In this document: one piece after another, positions 53,462 to 64,000 of the stretch | How positions within the stretch are numbered: position 1 is the stretch's first letter | How the letters are laid out: each line of letters starts with the position of its first letter | From: Mansonella perstans | Lineage: Eukaryota; Nematoda; Chromadorea; Rhabditida; Onchocercidae | DNA: 64,000 bases | Assembly: GCA_037074765.1 (NCBI GenBank) | Contig: JBAMDO010000064.1 | Span: 124,001-188,000 of the forward strand | Direction: 5' to 3' | Notes under the pieces: generated by a model | The model's input: the letters and a program-made list of their open reading frames with translations, nothing else | The model's database searches: none | Told to the model about the DNA's origin: nothing | Position numbers and translations under genes: made by a program

Positions 53462-56400
53462 TTATTAATTTTGTCAGTGCAATTTGAATTTGGAATGGCT
53501 ATTTGTCATCTCATTATGAGATACAATTTTGATGGTATCCAAACCCCTCTTGATCCTTGAAATTATTTGCTCTTGCCTGAAATTTGCTAATGAACCGCTC
53601 TATATCTCTGTATTACGAGCTATTTGAATGACTAATTTGTTGTTGCAAAATTTCTGTTTTATGAATCATTTAAAAATCCATTTAGTCTAAATGTCAAGCT
53701 AGATATAATTTGTTTTCCATCCTTCCAAATGAAAATTTAACCTTTACATTTCAGTTCAATCAATAAAACAGCTACAATTTCAAATTTTGCCATTATTATT
53801 AATATATTTTCTATTAGCACTAAAAATTCATGAATGGAAAAAAATAAACTTTTAGAATTCAGCATTGTTCAATATGTAAATTTAGAAGGAAGAAAACGCA
53901 TAAATTGAGAAGTGGTAAGGTAGCAAATCATCAGTATAGAAATGATAATATATTGCCGATAAACTCAGGTAAATGATTAAACGGGAATAATTAGATGGAA
54001 GTGAAAATTACGGGCGCAAATGACGCAAATTTTCTCTTTCTGTTCAGCTACATGGCTAAATGGGAAATTTATGGAAAATTCATATATTACTTTTCAACTA
54101 TGTAACATGCAATAAATTTACAAATTAATCATTGTGTGAACAGTTAAATCCAAAAAAAACTAGCTGAAGTAATTTAATTATTTGTTCAAATTTGTATTAG
54201 GGCAATTTGGTAAATTTGTGTGAAAACACTTGTAAGAATAAATTAATTAAAGTTAACTGAACAGCAAAAAAACCCTGCCATTAATGATTGAAGTGAAATG
54301 CAATAAACGAAGAAAGAAAGACGGAAAATGGAAGAGATACTGATAATGTTAGTAGTTATCAGTAGGAATCATTAAATGTTAACATCAAAGGATAAATATC
54401 AGACATTTATTGAAGGAGGAATAAAATTTATTTTACCAACATTTTTCATTATTTGTTCACATTTTTGCTTCATGTTTTAGCTGCAAATTCATCATTTGCA
54501 TTTATCCAAGACAAACTGTGCATTAATTAATTAATCATACATATAATCATACGGTACCCTACAAAAGTTGCACAGTAACTCGATTGATTAATTATACGGT
54601 ACTCTTCAAACAGACCACAAACATACAATAACAATTATGTATCGTAAATCCTCGTCTTACCAGTGGCAAGTATATGAGATATTAGAACTACAGTGATAAA
54701 ATTTCATGAAGATGGTTGTAATAAAATAACTGTGATAAAAATGATAATAGATAGACATTTATTTCTATCATATTGTAATCTTACTAGCTTTTTTAAAAAT
54801 TGAATTGTTTAATTCAAACAAATGAATTGTTTAATTAGAACTAAATTAATCAATTAAATTGTTCAATAATTTCTTATTTCATATTTAGCCTTGTATATTC
54901 ATTAATCTTTCTACAGCTATGGAAATAAAACAAAAATTATCGAAGAATTAGTTTCAAACATTTTACATAAATCAAATCAACAATGTTTTTTAATTTTATT
55001 TCTTTTGAAATTAAATTTCAACTAATTAATTTAATGAAATTTTAGGTAAACATAAATTATGGATGCAGTTATGGTGGAAGAATATTCATCTTCTATATCT
55101 TTATCTTTCCCTCGATAGTCTAATTTTAAATTTAGCAAAAATAATCGCAAGGCCTATTGGAACATACAACAATACTATATCCTACTCTTTCTGCCCACTT
55201 CTAATTTCCCTACCCTTTTTCCTCCGGCATCATTCGTTTACGTATGCCATTTTGCTGTTTGATGATATATAATGGGCGGTAGTTTTCGAGGTGACGATAC
55301 ATATTTCCACAATAGTCACCAAAGTCTCGCTTCTTTTCCAACCTCTTCTATTTCCCATATTTTCCGATTTACCCGATCGGGTCTCATCTACCGGTCTTAA
55401 TGTCTTTTCTTCCTCCGTACTCCCCGCCTTTGCATCTTCTTCAAACATCATCATCCTCTTTTACATTTCAACATTTCATATTTACATCTTCACCGAGGGC
55501 TGGGAAAGACAACAAAATGTTTACCTGCACATTTTCCCCGTACAATCCTACATTTCATTCTCCCTCTTCCTTCATATTCATTGCTATCAACAAAACATTT
55601 TACAACTGGAGGTAGTCAAAGGGATGAGATTAAAATCTGTACAGTATTTCATGCTATTGTAATGTGTCATTTTGCATCCCTCAGTGTCCATTCCATATCG
55701 TCCATTCCCCGTCTCGTTTGATTTTGCAGCTGCTCCGAAATCAATTGCTGAAAATAAATTTGCATACCAATGATGTATCCGTCCTTCTTCATTCTCTTTC
55801 CTTCCTCTTTCACCTATATTCTAATGTTTGCAATATTATTTGTTGAAAAAATTTTTAAATGGAGATTTTAATTTGTTTATTATTATTTTCATTTAAAAGT
55901 TCTTCTTATTTCACTTTCAATTATCGTTTTATTTTGCGTGAATTTTTTTTGCCCTCCAAAAGCTGTTGATAGACTATGGTGATAGTAAATAGATTTTAGT
56001 ACATATCAACAATTAATATTATAAAAGTGATTAAAACATTTATTGATAATTGTCACGATTATGTGAGCAGGAATTAATATTATATTAAGCATACGTATTG
56101 TATTAACTGATGTAAACAGATCATATTACAGATCAACAACACATGAAATATGTTTTGATATATTTCCGGTGTACATTTCATCTATTACTATCAGATATTT
56201 CCAGTTAAAACTTAATAAGCTAAAAAGTTAACCAAATCAAAAAAGGGAACGAAAACCGAGATAAATTAATTAATTTTTAAAATATTCAACATTCACAATA
56301 AATAACTCAATGATTCATGACTAATCTGCATTTTCTTTTACTGTCTTTCCTACTTATCACATCTCTTCGTCCATTCTACAAAACGGAAATAACAACTAAG

Positions 56401-57176
56401 GTATGAAAAGTAATGAATTATTCAGCCAGATCAATAAAATGGAATGTAATATAGCCATGGAAGCGGGTCGGGGAAGAAGTAGGATGGAAGGATTTATGTT
56501 CAGTTGTCTATGAACGGGAATAGTGTAGAATGATGGTAAATTAGAAAATAACAGGTTTGCTATTTGCCATGTATTTGGTGATGATGGTAGAAATCGATAA
56601 TAATGATAGTAATTATCAGAGTGAATACTACCTGTACGACGATGTCGGGTTGGGAGAAAAGGAATGAGGTATTCCAAATTCATTATTAATTTTATTAGAA
56701 AAAAAAAACTAGGGATGCAGAATTATGAAAAAACTCAGTATATTTGAAACGAACAGCAAAATGTAAGAAATGGGAATTGTTAATTTATTTTGAACTTTCA
56801 AAATCTCAAATAAAACATTAAAATTTATGATTGCAAAATTCCATTCAAAGAATTTAAAAAGTTAAAATGCCTTTTTGAAATGTTCATTTTCGTTCCTTTT
56901 CTCAGGTAGAAATTATTTCCACGTCTTTCCACACGTTTTTCATATATTTAATAATGAAATCAGTGCTTAATCATCATGTGTGAAATCATCGTGTTTTCAA
57001 ACGTTTCTCACGTGTATCTAACAGCGAAATCAATACTTAGCTATCATATCGCTAAGGAATGCAATGTTTCAAAATTGTTTTATTTCATGGAGGGAAAAGA
57101 AAAAGTGCGAAATAGAAAAAAATAAAAGCTTTCTTTTCGTACGTCAAAATAACTTTTCACTCCATTTCTATTTCAG
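53462..57176. other. Intergenic DNA upstream of the innexin gene
   Basis: Mostly AT-rich with no supported exon. At 55230-55454 the minus strand has a purine-rich open frame starting MMMFEEDAKAGSTEEEKTLR with somewhat protein-like composition, and 56396-56683 (minus) has another open frame. Neither shows splice or family support. Confidence 0.35.
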
Positions 57177-57199
57177 ATCTCAAAACGACGTAACCGTAT
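57171..57199 (+). promoter_or_regulatory. Probable spliced-leader acceptor and short 5'UTR of the innexin mRNA
   Basis: CTATTTCAG ends at 57176, 23 bases before the start codon. The intervening sequence has an in-frame TAA at 57191-57193, so it is untranslated. No upstream coding exon fits, which suggests trans-splicing or a 5'UTR intron. Confidence 0.45.
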
Positions 57200-62045
<4,846 letters not shown>

Positions 62046-64000
62046 CATCGTTTTATTTCCGGTTGTCATGAATTTTAATAGAACATATACCATATTTGTG
62101 CTTGCTTAATTCTAGTTTTTCAAATTAAAATAGCTTAATTAACTTAACTATGCATGAAATGAAGAGGAAATGCGGGTGGAAAAGATGGATATTTCATTTT
62201 CGGAAAATTGTAACATTTTTATAGAGCCAAATGTTATTGATTATTTTGATCATTTAATTGCTAAGATTATCAATATATGTGTTGGCATTCATATATGATT
62301 GCAGTCCGTGAATGAATTACAATTGAGAATACAAATGAAGTATTGATTTATTCTAAATCGTTTCGTTTGTACATTTTACATTGTGTTATAAATTTTACGC
62401 AAATTTATTTTTTAAATTTTATAATTTAATTTTTGTAATTTTTAATTAAATTGTTACATTGTGCCTTTCGTTGAATTATTGTTTGTTTTACTGATAAATT
62501 GAAAATAAAAAATGATCATTTTAAATCAACTATTCCATACAAATGACGTGTTGCTATTGGAATACACGAGAAAACTACCTCTCTGTCTTTCTTTCTTCTC
62601 TTTCTCTCTCTCTCTCATTTTCTATGTTTCATGATTTTCAATTTAGGTAATTTAATTAATAAGAGAAAAAATATTTGAGCCAATAAAAACAAAACAGGAT
62701 CGTAACATAACTATGCTGTTATTGCAATAATTCCATTTCACTTTATTTAAGAATTTTCCAAATCTTTCATTTTTAAATTTCATTTTCATAACATCATTTA
62801 TTTCATATATTTAAAATATTTAAAATTCTCGAAGAAACAAATGTAAATATTTTGTAGATGGAAAAACAGAGGAAGCGTTTATCGGATGGAACAATTGAAT
62901 TTAATGTTACTATACATTGTTTCTTAAAAAAAAAAGAAAAGCTTTAAGCAAGATATGACTAACAAAAGACGAATGTGACATCATTGGACTTTTATTCATT
63001 TAAATGTTAGCAATCTTAGAAAACTGCGAAATCCATTCAGTGCGACAGTTTTGCTTGGGTTTTTTTTATGAATAAAAATTTTTGAATTTCTTATCAAATT
63101 TTTTTAAATTATATATAATATGAAACGCCAATTTCCATTTTTAAAATAATATATGTAATGGACAAAGATATTTTATATTATTTCCTCATTTAAAGTCAAT
63201 TTGTCAATATGCAATATAAATAGATGAATTTAAATAATGTTTCATCCTTTTGAAACTTTAAAAAAAGCACTTTCCTTTTTAAATCGATCAAACAGCAAAA
63301 AAATGTTCTCAGCCCAATCCAAAGTGAAATTGTCGTTAACTTTACACATATTTCATGGGGAAAGCATCATTAATTTAAACATCATTGAATTTTAAAAATG
63401 TAAATTTCACTTTTAAGATGAGAAATCCCAGCTTTTTTCACATTTATCATCACATCATCTCTTCTTACACTATTTCTTCTTTGTTAATTATTCTTTAATC
63501 ATAAAATAATTTATATTAATCATTTTTTTTTCACTTTTTTCTGTACAGATTGTTACCTTATTTAACTCATGTCAAAATATAATTCATAAATTAAGAATTG
63601 AATTAAGAATAATTTCTATTTTTTCAGTATTTAAATAACGTAGTAATGGTGTCCTGCAAAAACAGCAAATGATACCGAATAGATTAATTAATGATTACTG
63701 TTACACCCAAATTGCAGTTCTTTTTCATTCTTTAATGAATGTTTCAAAGCAAGTGACAAAACATTTGTTGTATTTCTTGTTGAGTTGGCAAGATTCATCC
63801 ACAAAAACTTTATTTGAACTCTTTTAATTGAATAATTAGTAAAAATTTTAATTTTTTTTTAAAAATTCCGTTTTATTTCAATAATTTTTTTTAGTTTCGT
63901 AAGTTTTTTTTAAAATTCTTTTTAATTTCAGTAATTTTTTAATTGCGTGTATTGCGTTTCTTTAATGTAGCCTTAAAATATTTATGTCTTGGTCATTGAT
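62046..64000. other. 3' flank of the innexin gene
   Basis: AT-rich with homopolymer T and A runs and a (CT)n tract near 62580-62620. No further exon is supported up to the window end. Confidence 0.4.

Noticed and set aside
53247..53468. Poly-Leu and poly-Ile ORFs
   Set aside because: Readings of a (TTA)n microsatellite.

Overview
The window looks like nuclear DNA from a nematode, most likely a clade III parasitic (filarial-type) worm. It is very AT-rich. The genes are split into many small exons with GT..AG introns of about 80-700 bp, and acceptors are mostly TTTCAG-like. Two genes have a TTTCAG/TTGCAG acceptor just upstream of the start codon, as expected for spliced-leader trans-splicing. 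Six protein-coding genes could be assembled by hand from exon phase, splice sites and family motifs. No rRNA, tRNA, CRISPR array or intact transposon was seen.

Layout: (1) 107-7538 (+), a 16-exon retinoblastoma-family pocket protein (lin-35 type, about 915 aa). (2) 8561-9055, a 15-copy 33-bp minisatellite. (3) 10476-14617 (+), a 12-exon CPEB1-class RNA-binding protein (about 614 aa; two RRMs and a CPEB-type zinc domain). (4) 18435-20370 (-), a 3-exon Runt-domain factor (rnt-1/RUNX type, 275 aa) with an IWKPY Groucho-binding motif. (5) 20371-26952, a long gene-poor stretch with microsatellites and a degenerate GGAAT-like repeat. (6) 26953-29428 (-), a 3-exon MNX/HB9-type homeobox gene (321 aa) with long Ser and Thr runs. 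(7) 33094-46127 (-), a gene of about 37 exons for a DEAH/RHA helicase of the YTHDC2-like type (R3H, DEIH box, HA2, OB-like region, RGG tail, no YTH domain seen). (8) About 48.8-50.4 kb (+), coding-like segments I could not identify. (9) 57200-62045 (+), a 9-exon innexin (407 aa). The rest is AT-rich intergenic or intronic DNA.

Five of the six genes belong to regulatory families (cell-cycle repression, translational control, two developmental transcription factors, RNA helicase) and one is a gap-junction channel. Nothing suggests an operon: spacings are kilobases and strands alternate. I did not find a clearly new biological system. The best leads are the unassigned segments at 48.8-50.4 kb, a frameshifted 69-bp exon repeat and alternative C-termini in the helicase gene, the low-complexity insert between the helicase RecA lobes, and an in-frame stop-free intron inside CPEB RRM2. 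All exon models are manual and unverified by transcripts.
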